Shown: positions 17,867 to 26,207 of the stretch, piece after piece
Layout of the letters: every line of letters begins with the position of its first letter
Position numbering within the stretch: the first letter of the stretch is position 1
NCBI GenBank assembly: GCA_964598845.1
Contig: CAZRDM010000006.1
Coordinates: forward strand, 1-64,000
Reading direction: 5' to 3'
Source: FEN-987 sp964598845
GTDB taxonomy: Archaea > Thermoproteota > Bathyarchaeia > 40CM-2-53-6
Length of the DNA stretch: 64,000 bases
Program-made: the position numbers and the translations under genes
The notes under the pieces: generated by a model
What the model was told of the DNA's origin: nothing
Database searches by the model: none
What the model saw: the letters and a program-made list of their open reading frames with translations, nothing else

Positions 17867-19039
17867 ATGGCATCTCCCTCTTCTTTCCTAGCTGTGTATC
17901 TAGCGATCTGGGTCATCGTCTCCGTGGCTTGGTGGGGATTCAAGGCGGAGAGATTTGGAATTTCCGGTCTTCCATTATACTTGGTTTATCGAACGACCCG
18001 ATTCAATAGGTGGATTGAGAAGATTTCAAACTCATCACGAAGTGTTTGGCGCACGGTTTGGAACCTCGGAATTGTTACCGGAATCGGCTCGATGACCTAC
18101 ATTTTCTACCAGCTAACTAAGAATCTGATCAACCTGTTCCATAGATCCGAGCAGGCTGTTTCTGTTCAGCCCATAGTTCCTTTGCCGGGTCTGTTTGTGA
18201 CCTTCGAAACCTTCCCATACCTCGTTCTAGCACTATCGGTAGTCGTCGTTTCCCATGAGCTCTCACATGGGATCGCAAGCCTAGTGGATCAAGTCCCGTT
18301 GAAATCGACTGGCGCATTTTTCGCTCACGTCTTGATGGGGGGATTCGTTGAACCAGATGAGGAGAAACTGAATCAGGCCAAAAACGTGACCAAGCTTCGT
18401 GTCTTCGCAGCAGGTTCCTTCACGAACGCCGTCTTGGGGATTCTCTGCATCTTTCTTCTCTTCAACTTCACTGCAACCATAGGACCATTCTATGATGTGG
18501 TTCCATCCGGCGTGGCCATTGGAAGCGTGCCAGATAACCTGCCTGCTCAGTGGTCAGGTCTCCAAGCAGGCGACATCATAACCAGCATAAATCAGACCGG
18601 GATTTCCGCTATTGCAGATTTACGCCACTACATGTCGCGCGTAACCCCGGGACAGGGGATAGTCATAGGAACACAACGCGGCGACTTCTTTGTGAGGACC
18701 GCAGTTGACCAGAACAATTCAAGTCACGCCATAATTGGTATTAGCGGTCTAACCGATCACATTGTCTACGAGCCAAAGCTTCCATTCTTGTCAAGCGACT
18801 TTCCACCTATGCTGCTCCGCGCGGAGTTTTGGCTCTCTATCGTGTTGATTAGTGTAGCCTTGATTAACATGCTTCCGATGTATCCTTTCGACGGTGACAA
18901 ATTCCTAGAAACCGCCCTTAACGTTCTCAAGATTCGAAATACCAAGGGAATTCGCACCGCGGCAAACGCCACCGCATATACGATCCTTCTTCTCAACATA
19001 GGACTATCCCTAGTTAGGTTCGGTTTCTTGAGGTACTAG
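17867..19039 (+). CDS. Site-2 protease family membrane metalloprotease (M50)
   Basis: 390-residue polytopic membrane protein. The zinc motif HExxH is in VVVSHELSHG near residue 130 and the second ligand motif is NMLPMYPFDGDK near residue 345, the NxxPxxPxDG form of archaeal S2P. A PDZ-like domain sits between them (GVAIGSVPDNLPAQWSGLQAGDIITSI), with hydrophobic segments on either side. Such proteases cut membrane-anchored regulators within the bilayer. The start ATG is well placed and the gene is followed after 4 bases by the TtuA-like gene, suggesting cotranscription; a functional link is not obvious. Confidence 0.9.
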   Translation: MASPSSFLAVYLAIWVIVSVAWWGFKAERFGISGLPLYLVYRTTRFNRWIEKISNSSRSVWRTVWNLGIVTGIGSMTYIFYQLTKNLINLFHRSEQAVSVQPIVPLPGLFVTFETFPYLVLALSVVVVSHELSHGIASLVDQVPLKSTGAFFAHVLMGGFVEPDEEKLNQAKNVTKLRVFAAGSFTNAVLGILCIFLLFNFTATIGPFYDVVPSGVAIGSVPDNLPAQWSGLQAGDIITSINQTGISAIADLRHYMSRVTPGQGIVIGTQRGDFFVRTAVDQNNSSHAIIGISGLTDHIVYEPKLPFLSSDFPPMLLRAEFWLSIVLISVALINMLPMYPFDGDKFLETALNVLKIRNTKGIRTAANATAYTILLLNIGLSLVRFGFLRY

Positions 19040-19043
19040 TACG

Positions 19044-19967
19044 TTGCCGGGGGCGAAATGCACCTACTGCTCAGCGGAAGCAATCTACAGGCGAGAATAT
19101 CAGGGAGTCTCTTTCTGCTCCAGCTGCTTTCGACACACCATTGAAGAACGAGTCCGCAGAACCGTAACAAAATATCAGATGCTTGAATACAATGACCATA
19201 TAGCGATCGCTGTTTCAGGCGGGAAAGACAGTTTAACGCTGCTGTACCTGCTCGTGAGGCTGGAGAAGCGTTTCCCTCGAAGTAAGATCACAGCAATCAG
19301 TGTTGACGAGGGGATCGATGGCTATCGTGATGAAGCCCTAGAGCTGGCTCGTAGAGCCTGTCAGAGATTAGAGATCGAACACGTCGTAGTGTCCTACCGA
19401 GAACTTTTCGGTATTACAACTGATGAAACAGCAGCAATGCGCCTCGGACAGACCCCATGCGCCTACTGTGGCGTGTTCCGTCGTAAGGCTATCAACAAGG
19501 CAGCGGTCATGGTTGGGGCGACCAAAATTGCCACTGCACATAATCTGGACGACCAGGTTCAAACAGTGCTCCTCAATATGTTGCATGGGGACCCATTGAG
19601 AGTTGTGAGATGGGGCCCGGTTCTTCGTGATCCCCATCGCAGGTTCTTACCTCGAATAAAACCTCTCTTCGATATCTCCGAAAAGGAGATCGTGCTCTAC
19701 GCCTACTTGACCGGAATCGAGTTCCAAGGAGTGATGTGCCCGCACGGCCATGATGCGCTCAGGAACGATATTCGGGGTTTCGTCAATCAGATGGAAGAGA
19801 AGCACCCCGGCACAAAGTTCACTCTCCTGAGGGCCGCTGAACGCTTACGGGACCTGTTGGCTGATGCCGTATCCCTCACTGCACTGAGTGAGTGCGAGAG
19901 ATGTGGCGATCCTACACCTCATAGGCTCTGCGAGGCCTGTGTGATGCTTACAGCTATTGCGGCATAG
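19044..19967 (+). CDS. ttuA: TtuA/Ncs6-type tRNA 2-thiolation enzyme
   Basis: PP-loop ATPase that transfers sulfur to uridine in tRNA (position 54 or the wobble base 34). The PP-loop SGGKDS is near residue 59. The N terminus has a CxxC...CSSC zinc finger and the C terminus CERCGDPTPHRLCEAC a second; the internal CAYC and GVMCPHG cysteines match the [4Fe-4S] ligands of the TtuA/NcsA family. Length 307 fits. TTG start. The exact target position cannot be told from sequence alone. An SRP RNA gene follows. Confidence 0.9.
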   Translation: MPGAKCTYCSAEAIYRREYQGVSFCSSCFRHTIEERVRRTVTKYQMLEYNDHIAIAVSGGKDSLTLLYLLVRLEKRFPRSKITAISVDEGIDGYRDEALELARRACQRLEIEHVVVSYRELFGITTDETAAMRLGQTPCAYCGVFRRKAINKAAVMVGATKIATAHNLDDQVQTVLLNMLHGDPLRVVRWGPVLRDPHRRFLPRIKPLFDISEKEIVLYAYLTGIEFQGVMCPHGHDALRNDIRGFVNQMEEKHPGTKFTLLRAAERLRDLLADAVSLTALSECERCGDPTPHRLCEACVMLTAIAA

Positions 19968-20000
19968 TTTCCCTCATTTTCTGTGCTGATCAGTGGGGCG

Positions 20001-20008
20001 TTTATATC
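20001..20008 (+). promoter_or_regulatory. TATA-box-like element for SRP RNA
   Basis: TTTATATC is centred about 27 bases before the first base of the SRP RNA helix, the expected distance for an archaeal promoter. Confidence 0.55.
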
Positions 20009-20031
20009 GGAACTCACCCTCAGAATGAATC

Positions 20032-20357
20032 GGCGGTGGCGGGAGGATCGGGGAGCCAGCCGTTCCCTGTGACCCGAAATCGGCTACACGCGGGGATCCG
20101 TTAACCTGGGGGAGAGGCTGTTCCAGACCTCAGGAGGCCTGCAGGCTTAACAATGAGACCCTGCCCCATCGGGCCAGCGTAAGAGAGAATCCTTCTGAAG
20201 GGAAGGGTTCACCTCCTCATCGTCGAACCCGATGAGGCTCGGAAGAGAGCAGTCGTAAGGCGAGCGCCAAGGCGCTGATGGGATAACAGAGTGTAGGCGA
20301 GTCTGGAGACACCACTGGGGCGAGGACTACCAATCTCTCGGGGATGCTGCCACCGCC
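20032..20357 (+). ncRNA. srpRNA: 7S signal recognition particle RNA
   Basis: About 326 nt. The 5' end GGCGGTGGC pairs with the 3' end GCCACCGCC, closing the molecule as in archaeal SRP RNA helix 1/5. The 5' domain carries CCTGTGACCCGAAATCGGC, and the S domain contains GAGGCTCGGAAGAGAGCAG, the conserved SRP54-binding helix 8 loop, followed by the helix 6 segment GGCGAGCGCCAAGGCGC. It targets nascent membrane and secreted proteins with SRP19 and SRP54. A TATA-like element lies upstream. The span contains no credible reading frame. Boundaries are by base pairing and could shift by one or two bases. Confidence 0.93.
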
Positions 20358-20459
20358 ATTCAACAGCCACTACGAAGTTTAATCCTAAAACGAAAGTTAA
20401 CACTTAATACGACGACCATTTGTAAGCTCCCGAAATCCCGCCGAAACAGGTCTGTCAGC

Positions 20460-21038
20460 ATGAGCCGAAAACCTCCCGAAATCAAAATCTTCGAAAAATG
20501 GAGCACAGAGGGAATCGAAGTGCAGGATCCCGGACTCGAGAAGTACCTATCCATCAGACAGATTCTGTTCCCTCACAGTGGAGGACGCCACGAGCATCAA
20601 CGTTTCCGCAAGTCTGCGCTGAACATCGTCGAACGCCTCGTCAACAATATGATGCGCCCCGGCAGAGCAGGCGGGAAGAAGACTAAGGCTGTTGGAATCG
20701 TAAGGAACGCACTCGAAATTATCCATCTGAAGACAGGAAAGAACCCTGTAGAAGTTCTAGTTAGGGCTGTTGAAAAGACAGCGCCTGCAGAGGACGTCAC
20801 GCGGATAGCGTACGGAGGAATCGTCTACCCAATTTCTATTGACATTTCACCGCAGAGAAGAATCGACGTGGCACTCCGCTTCATGACAGACGGTGCTCGT
20901 CATGCCTCTTTCAGCAATCCTAAGACCATCGAGGAGTGCCTCGCCGAAGAAATCATGTACGCGGCGCAACGGGACAACAGAAGTTACGCCGTTCGAAAAC
21001 GCGATGAGATGGAACGGGTGGCTCTGGCTTCCCGTTAG
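20460..21038 (+). CDS. rps7: Ribosomal protein uS7
   Basis: 192-residue uS7, nucleating the 30S head. HEHQRFRKSALNIVERLVNNMM and the AAERYAVRKRDEMERVA-like tail (here AAQRDNRSYAVRKRDEMERV) are characteristic. Archaeal uS7 is longer than the bacterial form at its N terminus, as here. It starts with ATG at 20460, about 100 bases after the SRP RNA. It is followed by aEF1A and uS10, the tail of the classic str operon; uS12 is not upstream, where SRP RNA is found instead. A separate TATA-like element precedes aEF1A, so the genes may not be a single transcript. Confidence 0.95.
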   Translation: MSRKPPEIKIFEKWSTEGIEVQDPGLEKYLSIRQILFPHSGGRHEHQRFRKSALNIVERLVNNMMRPGRAGGKKTKAVGIVRNALEIIHLKTGKNPVEVLVRAVEKTAPAEDVTRIAYGGIVYPISIDISPQRRIDVALRFMTDGARHASFSNPKTIEECLAEEIMYAAQRDNRSYAVRKRDEMERVALASR

Positions 21039-21142
21039 AATGCTTCTGGCTTCCTTCACCTTTTCAATCTGAGTACAAGCCAACTAGAAACTTCGTTCGA
21101 TCGAAGAGAGTTGCGAGTTTAGCAAATCTTATCGTTCTAACC

Positions 21143-21150
21143 CTTAAATA
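21143..21150 (+). promoter_or_regulatory. TATA-box-like element for aEF1A
   Basis: CTTAAATA sits about 52 bases before the aEF1A ATG, in the 160-base gap after rps7. Confidence 0.4.
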
Positions 21151-21198
21151 CTGGGTACCTTCCTTGACTAGCGAATCGTCAAATTGGAAAGATGACTC

Positions 21199-22524
21199 AT
21201 GTCCGCCGCCAAGAGACCGCACTTGAACCTGATAATTATCGGCCACGTCGATCATGGAAAAAGCACTATGACAGGTCATCTCCTCTACTTGACTGGGAAC
21301 GTAGACGAAAAGACAATCTCAAAGTATGCTGAAGAATCAACCAAGCTGGGCGCCGGGGAAACCTTCAAGTTCGCATGGGTCCTTGACACCTTAAAGGAAG
21401 AAAGGGAACGTGGAGTAACTATCGACCTTCGTTTCGAGAAGTTTGAGACTGAGAAGATCTTCTTCACAATCATCGACGCCCCAGGTCATCGTGACTTCAT
21501 CAAGAACATGATCACAGGCACTAGCCAAGCTGACGCGGCCATACTCGTCGTCTCCGCGAAGAGGGGTGAGTTCGAAGTCGGCGTTGGGCCAGGCGGTCAG
21601 ACCCGAGAGCATGCCTATCTAGCCCGGACTCTCGGTGTCCAGCAGATTGCTGTTGCAATCAACAAGATGGATGATCAGACTGTCGACTATTCCGAGGGAC
21701 GATTCAATGAGTGCAAGAAAGAAATGGAATCATTGCTGAAGGTTGTTGGATACGACACCTCCAAGATTCAATTCATCCCGGTATCAGGGTGGATGGGTGA
21801 CAATCTGATCAAACTATCCGCCAAGACGCCTTGGTACAAAGGTGTCACGCTACTCGAGACTTTGAATACGTTCCAGGAGCCGCCCAAACCCACTGACAAA
21901 CCTCTCCGTATTCCGGTCCAAGACGTTTACTCTATCACGGGCATTGGAACAGTTCCGGTAGGTAGAGTTGAAACTGGAATTCTCAAAGTTGGGGACGTGA
22001 TTACGTTTATGCCAGCAAACGTCAAAGGAGAATGCAAGGATATCGAAACCCACCACACTAAGATCCCTCAGGCCGTGCCCGGTGACAATATCGGTTTCAA
22101 CGTCCGAGGCATAGCCAGGACGGACGTCCACCGAGGAGATGTTGCTGGACACGCGGACAGACTGCCAACGGTGGCGAACGAATTCATCGGTCGCATAATC
22201 GTGGTCTATCATCCCACGGCGATAGCGGCTGGATACACTCCCGTACTCCACGCCCACACAGCAACAACTTCCGCCACCTTTGTGGAACTGATTCAGAAGA
22301 TCGATGCACGCTCAGGTCAAGTAACCCAAGAGAAACCTGACTTCCTCAAGACAGGCGACGCAGCCTTGGTCAAGATAAGACCACTTCGCCCGTTATCGAT
22401 CGAAGCATACGCGGAGCTTCCACAGCTCGGAAGATTCGCAATACGGGATATGGGCAGCACGGTCGCGGTGGGCGTGGTTCAGGAGATCACGCAGAAAGCC
22501 CAACTCGCCGAAAAGAAAGCCTAA
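21199..22524 (+). CDS. tuf: Translation elongation factor aEF1A (EF-Tu/EF-1 alpha)
   Basis: GTPase that delivers aminoacyl-tRNA to the ribosome and, in archaea, also partners aRF1 and aPelota. 441 residues. G1 is GHVDHGKST, G2 region includes ERGVTID, G3 is DAPGHRDF, G4 is NKMD; domains 2 and 3 follow. The effector and guanine-binding motifs are all intact. ATG start downstream of a TATA-like element. Transcribed in the same direction as rps7 and rps10, the usual neighbourhood. Confidence 0.97.
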   Translation: MSAAKRPHLNLIIIGHVDHGKSTMTGHLLYLTGNVDEKTISKYAEESTKLGAGETFKFAWVLDTLKEERERGVTIDLRFEKFETEKIFFTIIDAPGHRDFIKNMITGTSQADAAILVVSAKRGEFEVGVGPGGQTREHAYLARTLGVQQIAVAINKMDDQTVDYSEGRFNECKKEMESLLKVVGYDTSKIQFIPVSGWMGDNLIKLSAKTPWYKGVTLLETLNTFQEPPKPTDKPLRIPVQDVYSITGIGTVPVGRVETGILKVGDVITFMPANVKGECKDIETHHTKIPQAVPGDNIGFNVRGIARTDVHRGDVAGHADRLPTVANEFIGRIIVVYHPTAIAAGYTPVLHAHTATTSATFVELIQKIDARSGQVTQEKPDFLKTGDAALVKIRPLRPLSIEAYAELPQLGRFAIRDMGSTVAVGVVQEITQKAQLAEKKA

Positions 22525-22574
22525 CTTTCCTCTCTTTTAGACTCCTCTCCAGCTGTCTTCTAGGTTAGCGAACG

Positions 22575-22585
22575 CTTTTTAAACG
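22575..22585 (+). promoter_or_regulatory. TATA-box-like element for rps10
   Basis: CTTTTTAAACG lies about 55 bases before the uS10 start. Confidence 0.35.
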
Positions 22586-22633
22586 CCCTAACAACCTAGG
22601 GGCTGTTTCACACGCCAGTCGACGTGAGAAAAT

Positions 22634-22942
22634 TTGGTGAACAAAGCAAGGATACGTCTCTCAAGCACAGACCCAAATGGCTTGAATACCATTTGTGGCG
22701 AGATCATGAAGATCGCAGACCGGACTGGTGTGAAACTCCGCGGCCCAATCCCACTTCCAACGAAGAGGTTGTGGGTTCCAACGAGGAAGAGCCCATGCGG
22801 TGAAGGAACCCATACATGGGACAGATGGGAAATGAGGATCCATAAGCGACTGATCGACGTAGACCCAAACGAACGTTTTCTGAAGCGTCTGATGCGAATT
22901 CAAACTCCTGAAAAAGTCTTCATCGAGATCGAACTTCTCTAG
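22634..22942 (+). CDS. rps10: Ribosomal protein uS10
   Basis: 102-residue uS10 of the 30S head. KARIRLSSTDPNGLNT, GPIPLPTKRLWVPTRKSPCGEGTHTWDRWEMRIHKR and the C-terminal PEKVFIEIEL are typical of archaeal uS10. The start is either TTG at 22634 or the adjacent GTG at 22637; the second gives VNKARI, close to the family start. It has its own TATA-like element after aEF1A. Confidence 0.95.
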   Translation: MVNKARIRLSSTDPNGLNTICGEIMKIADRTGVKLRGPIPLPTKRLWVPTRKSPCGEGTHTWDRWEMRIHKRLIDVDPNERFLKRLMRIQTPEKVFIEIELL

Positions 22943-23017
22943 CGACTCTGAGTTCTTTCTGACTCCAAAAGCCCCTGAGTTCCAAGCGGATGATACTGTC
23001 AGAGTGTAGAGGAAGTC

Positions 23018-23346
23018 ATGCCAGAGTTCGACGCCTCATTTGCATACCTTAGAACAATTGGTAGGCGAACAGGAAAGTCCCATGAAGTGGAACTCTGGTT
23101 CGCCAGCGAGGACAACATCCTCCTCTTCCTAGCCCATGAAGGCTCGGATTGGTGGAAGAATATTAAGGCAAACGCTAAGGTCGAAGTGAAGATAGGTACT
23201 CGGGACTGGGAAGAATCTCAGATCAACTTCGAGGACGAGTCTTCGAGGTGTTTTGGAAGAAGTACGGCAGGTCGCAGATTGACTACTGGTACGGAAACTC
23301 TGGAAGCAATAGACGAGTCGTGCAAGTTGTAATCAATGAGAACTAG
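23018..23346 (+). pseudogene. Frameshifted DUF385-type nitroreductase-like protein
   Basis: The first 73 codons encode a split-barrel protein of the F420-dependent/DUF385 group (RTIGRRTGKSHEVELWFASEDN, HEGSDWWKNIKANAKVEV). Near 23238 the frame slips: the annotated frame runs into unrelated residues, while a shifted frame continues FEVFWKKYGRS...YWYGNSGSN to the TAG at 23344-23346, which is what the family needs. One base inserted or lost explains it. An intact relative lies at 29740. Either recent inactivation or a sequencing error; neighbouring core genes show no such slips. Confidence 0.75.
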
Positions 23347-23348
23347 GA

Positions 23349-23636
23349 CTACTGCGAGAAACCTTCCACCCGATTGATTTTGCGGGCCAGCTTGAAGTCC
23401 TTCATGGTCAGGCCGCCCTCATCGTGTGTTGTAAGAGCCAGTTTGATCTTATTGTATTCAATGGTGATGTCAGGATGATGATTCATTGCCTCAGCAATCT
23501 TGGCAACCTTGTTCACAAACCTGATGCCTTGCAAGAAATCCTTCAAGACGAAAACCTTCGATATCTTCCTACCCCGAACTCTCCAACCCTTAACTCGGGC
23601 GAGTTCGAGGCGGATCTGATATTTTCGTAATCTCAT
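23349..23636 (-). CDS. phhB: Pterin-4-alpha-carbinolamine dehydratase
   Basis: 95-residue PCD/DCoH-like protein that dehydrates pterin carbinolamines; archaeal copies may act in molybdopterin or pterin recycling. Key motif: NHHPDITIEYNKIKLALTTHD, where the HHPD histidines form the active site, followed by GGLTMKDFKLARKIN. The frame is open upstream to 23690, but MRLRKYQIRLELARVKGWRV at 23636 aligns with the family start. It is convergent with the frameshifted gene before it and transcribed towards it, just downstream of htpX on the same strand. Confidence 0.88.
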   Translation of the reverse strand: MRLRKYQIRLELARVKGWRVRGRKISKVFVLKDFLQGIRFVNKVAKIAEAMNHHPDITIEYNKIKLALTTHDEGGLTMKDFKLARKINRVEGFSQ

Positions 23637-23699
23637 CCCAACATCCACCAACCAAATCGAACCGAGAATATTTCGTTTCCTGAAAATCACTTGAGTGAA

Positions 23700-24752
23700 T
23701 TAAATGCGGGCGTAGATGTTCGGAGATTCTAGGCCTCGGCTTGCAATCTCCTGATTAATCTGCTTGAGGAGGAGAATCCGTTTGTATGTGGGGGGATGCG
23801 TGGAGAAGGCCTCGTTGACCGATGTCCATCTGGATTTGGCTTCCTCCTGCATCGCGAATTGAAGTTCATGTTCGTCAAGGACGCCGTCTCGGTCGAGGTC
23901 GTACTTGCTCTTGTTTTCCATTATCTCTCGCACCTCATGTTTGGCCAGCGCGGGATCCGAGATGAAAAGCGCTCGAGCGCCATGGGGTTCTTGAGGGCTC
24001 AAAGACAACCCGTAGGTGATTCTTGTCAGCGCACTCTCCAGATTTCTCGGTGAGCCTGTTAAGTATGCGGAAAAAGCGTCGGCGAAGTGCTCCCGCATGC
24101 GGCTCAAGCGAAGGACAAGTAGCTGCGTGACAAAGTACACCACTAAGGCGATTATCCCAGCCAATACGATATAACCTGCCCCGCCTTTCTCACCCTTACG
24201 CCCGGACACGCGGACACTGAGTGCCATCCGTGCGATGATGTAGGCGAGGAGGGGAATCGCGGATAGGACGGTCATAACAATGGAATCCTTATGTCGAATG
24301 TGTCCGAGTTCGTGCGCTAAAACGCCTTGAATTTCCTCCTCATTCAATTGTGTCAGGAGCCCCTGGTTGACAGCCAACGTCATATTGTTAGAGGAGTTTC
24401 CGAATACGAAGGCGTTTGGGGTTGAATCGGGTGCAATAGCTAGTCTTGGTTGCTTTACTCCGGCGGCATTTGCAAGGTTACTGACAGTTCCCTCCAACCA
24501 AGCATTCTCACCTGGTGAGAGATAGTGGAGCCTAGTAGATGCGGCAACGATGTAAGGGCTAATGAGATATTGAATGAACATGAAAATCAGTGCCAAGATC
24601 AATGCCCCGATGAGTGTTGCTGCCGGCGAGAGTGCTAGATCGGTGGCTAAGCTGAAGAAGAAGGCCACAACCGTGATGAAGGCCACAAAGACGAACAGCG
24701 TAATGAGGATGGTACTAAGCATCGTCCCCCTGAGCTGGCTTAAGGTCGCCAT
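23700..24752 (-). CDS. htpX: HtpX-like membrane zinc protease with an EF-hand loop
   Basis: 350-residue M48 family protease for membrane protein quality control. Two N-terminal hydrophobic segments are followed by the zinc motif LAHELGHIRHKDS near residue 145, two more membrane segments, and the third ligand region MREHFADAFSAYL. Unusually, the C-terminal cytosolic part contains DLDRDGVLDEHE near residue 295, a complete canonical EF-hand calcium loop (acidic at 1, 3, 5, 9, 12; Gly at 6), within the helical ENKSKYD...LQFAMQEE context. I infer possible calcium control. The gene is divergent from the zinc-ribbon gene 24793. Confidence 0.9.
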   Translation of the reverse strand: MATLSQLRGTMLSTILITLFVFVAFITVVAFFFSLATDLALSPAATLIGALILALIFMFIQYLISPYIVAASTRLHYLSPGENAWLEGTVSNLANAAGVKQPRLAIAPDSTPNAFVFGNSSNNMTLAVNQGLLTQLNEEEIQGVLAHELGHIRHKDSIVMTVLSAIPLLAYIIARMALSVRVSGRKGEKGGAGYIVLAGIIALVVYFVTQLLVLRLSRMREHFADAFSAYLTGSPRNLESALTRITYGLSLSPQEPHGARALFISDPALAKHEVREIMENKSKYDLDRDGVLDEHELQFAMQEEAKSRWTSVNEAFSTHPPTYKRILLLKQINQEIASRGLESPNIYARI

Positions 24753-24792
24753 CGTCTTGGCTCCGGCGATATTCAGACTTAGGACTTAAAAC

Positions 24793-25596
24793 GTGAAGGC
24801 GATTAAAGCCTACCCCTTCAACTCCACCAGTGAGACATCCTTGGTCGCGGTTACGCGTGAGGTAAGCTGTTCACATTGCGGAGCACCGCTCCCCGTACAA
24901 CCCGGCGAGATTCTCGCAACATGCGGCTACTGCGGCTTCACAAGTGTAATTGAAACGGGCCGGGCGTTCGAATTTGAACACTCCCTGATTTTGAATAGTA
25001 TACAGGCTGCGCAGGTTTCCGAGCTGATTCGGAGTTGGATGGCGAATAGCTTCATTGCACCGAGGGACCTCGCTAAGAAATCCATATTGACCGAGCAGAA
25101 CCTTGTCTACCTTCCCTTCTGGGTAGTCAGCACTGAAGCAACTACTCATTACAACGGCATTTTTGAGCGAATATCGCCTCCAGCAGAGAAACAGGGCGAC
25201 ATTGTCAACCGTTACGACTGGTTAATCCTAGCTCGACGAAAAAGCGACTTCCCAACGCGATCGTACCATCTTTCCTTGAGCGGAAAAATTCCATTCGAGG
25301 CGACCAAGATCGAGAGAGGAGCGAAGGTTTTGAATAGCGAGATGGATTCTGACGAGGCTGTTCGTCAGGCTCGTGATGAGATTGAGAACTTGCACGAACA
25401 CTTAGTCAAGGATAAAGTTGACCGAATAGTGGACATTAGAACCGAGCTTGACGTTTCTCGTGCGTATTACCTACATGCACCCATCTGGTTCATCACTTAC
25501 AGTTACAAGGATTCACGATATCAAGTTCTGCTGGACGGATCCTCTGCGGAGGTAATCAGAGGAAACCTGCCGAGCGAAGATTTCAAACTACTGTAA
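24793..25596 (+). CDS. Zinc-ribbon protein of a putative membrane-stress cluster
   Basis: 267 residues, GTG start. One zinc ribbon near the N terminus (CSHCGAPLPVQPGEILATCGYCG), then a long alpha/beta region without membrane helices; WFITYSYKDSRYQVLLDG near the C terminus is typical of proteins that sit beside SPFH/virion-core-like proteins. It heads a run of three same-strand genes, with a coiled-coil protein and an SPFH/zinc-ribbon protein downstream. In bacteria related trios occur with PspA-like proteins. Exact role unknown; I infer a membrane-associated scaffold. Confidence 0.75.
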   Translation: MKAIKAYPFNSTSETSLVAVTREVSCSHCGAPLPVQPGEILATCGYCGFTSVIETGRAFEFEHSLILNSIQAAQVSELIRSWMANSFIAPRDLAKKSILTEQNLVYLPFWVVSTEATTHYNGIFERISPPAEKQGDIVNRYDWLILARRKSDFPTRSYHLSLSGKIPFEATKIERGAKVLNSEMDSDEAVRQARDEIENLHEHLVKDKVDRIVDIRTELDVSRAYYLHAPIWFITYSYKDSRYQVLLDGSSAEVIRGNLPSEDFKLL

Positions 25597-25665
25597 TCAC
25601 GTTTGCAGGCCGATTCAAATGCTTAATAGCATAACAATTAGCTTCCATAAGCGAGTTAGTTCACT

Positions 25666-26202
25666 TTGACCGCAAAGACCCCGTTGGAGAGAGTGGAGGA
25701 GAGCGAAAAGCTCCTTGAACGTCTAATGCTCGTTCTTCCAGGCTTTCGAGGATACAAGCTCCGAGAGCAGAGGCGTGAAGCAGACCGCATAGTGAGAAAC
25801 CACATCTATGATACCTTGGAACACTCCCGCGATGACCTGTCGAGATGCTTCCAGACTGTGAACGATAGTAAGCTGACCGAATTGATTGAACCGATGAACC
25901 GCCTCATAGCAAAACTTGATCGAGTTGCCCAGAAAGTGAACCACGCATCCTATGGGTACAGTGGATTCTTCGACTCCATCAAGATCGAGGAACCCGAACT
26001 GGATCGAATGATTGCCTTCGATACCAAGCTAATGGATGAAGTCAAGAAGTTCTCGGAGATGGCTGCGTCATTCAGAAATGAACTTGACGAGGGAAGGCTG
26101 GAGAATGTACGGATCGTTGAACAGCAACTGGGAGACGCAGTCCGGAGCTTGGAGTTGACCTTTGATCAGCGGAAATCGGTTATCGAAGGCGTAAAGGTGT
26201 AG
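25666..26202 (+). CDS. Coiled-coil hypothetical protein
   Basis: 178 residues, TTG start at 25666. Heptad-rich helices over most of its length (ERVEESEKLLERLM, SFRNELDEGRLENVRIVEQQL), an arginine-rich segment GFRGYKLREQRREADRIVR, and a conspicuous SYGYSGFFDSIKIEEPELD loop. No signal peptide or transmembrane helix. Only 5 bases separate it from the SPFH gene, so they are coexpressed and probably interact. The helical, charged character resembles PspA/ESCRT-III-adjacent proteins, but I cannot assign it to that family. Confidence 0.75.
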   Translation: MTAKTPLERVEESEKLLERLMLVLPGFRGYKLREQRREADRIVRNHIYDTLEHSRDDLSRCFQTVNDSKLTELIEPMNRLIAKLDRVAQKVNHASYGYSGFFDSIKIEEPELDRMIAFDTKLMDEVKKFSEMAASFRNELDEGRLENVRIVEQQLGDAVRSLELTFDQRKSVIEGVKV

Positions 26203-26207
26203 TCAGG

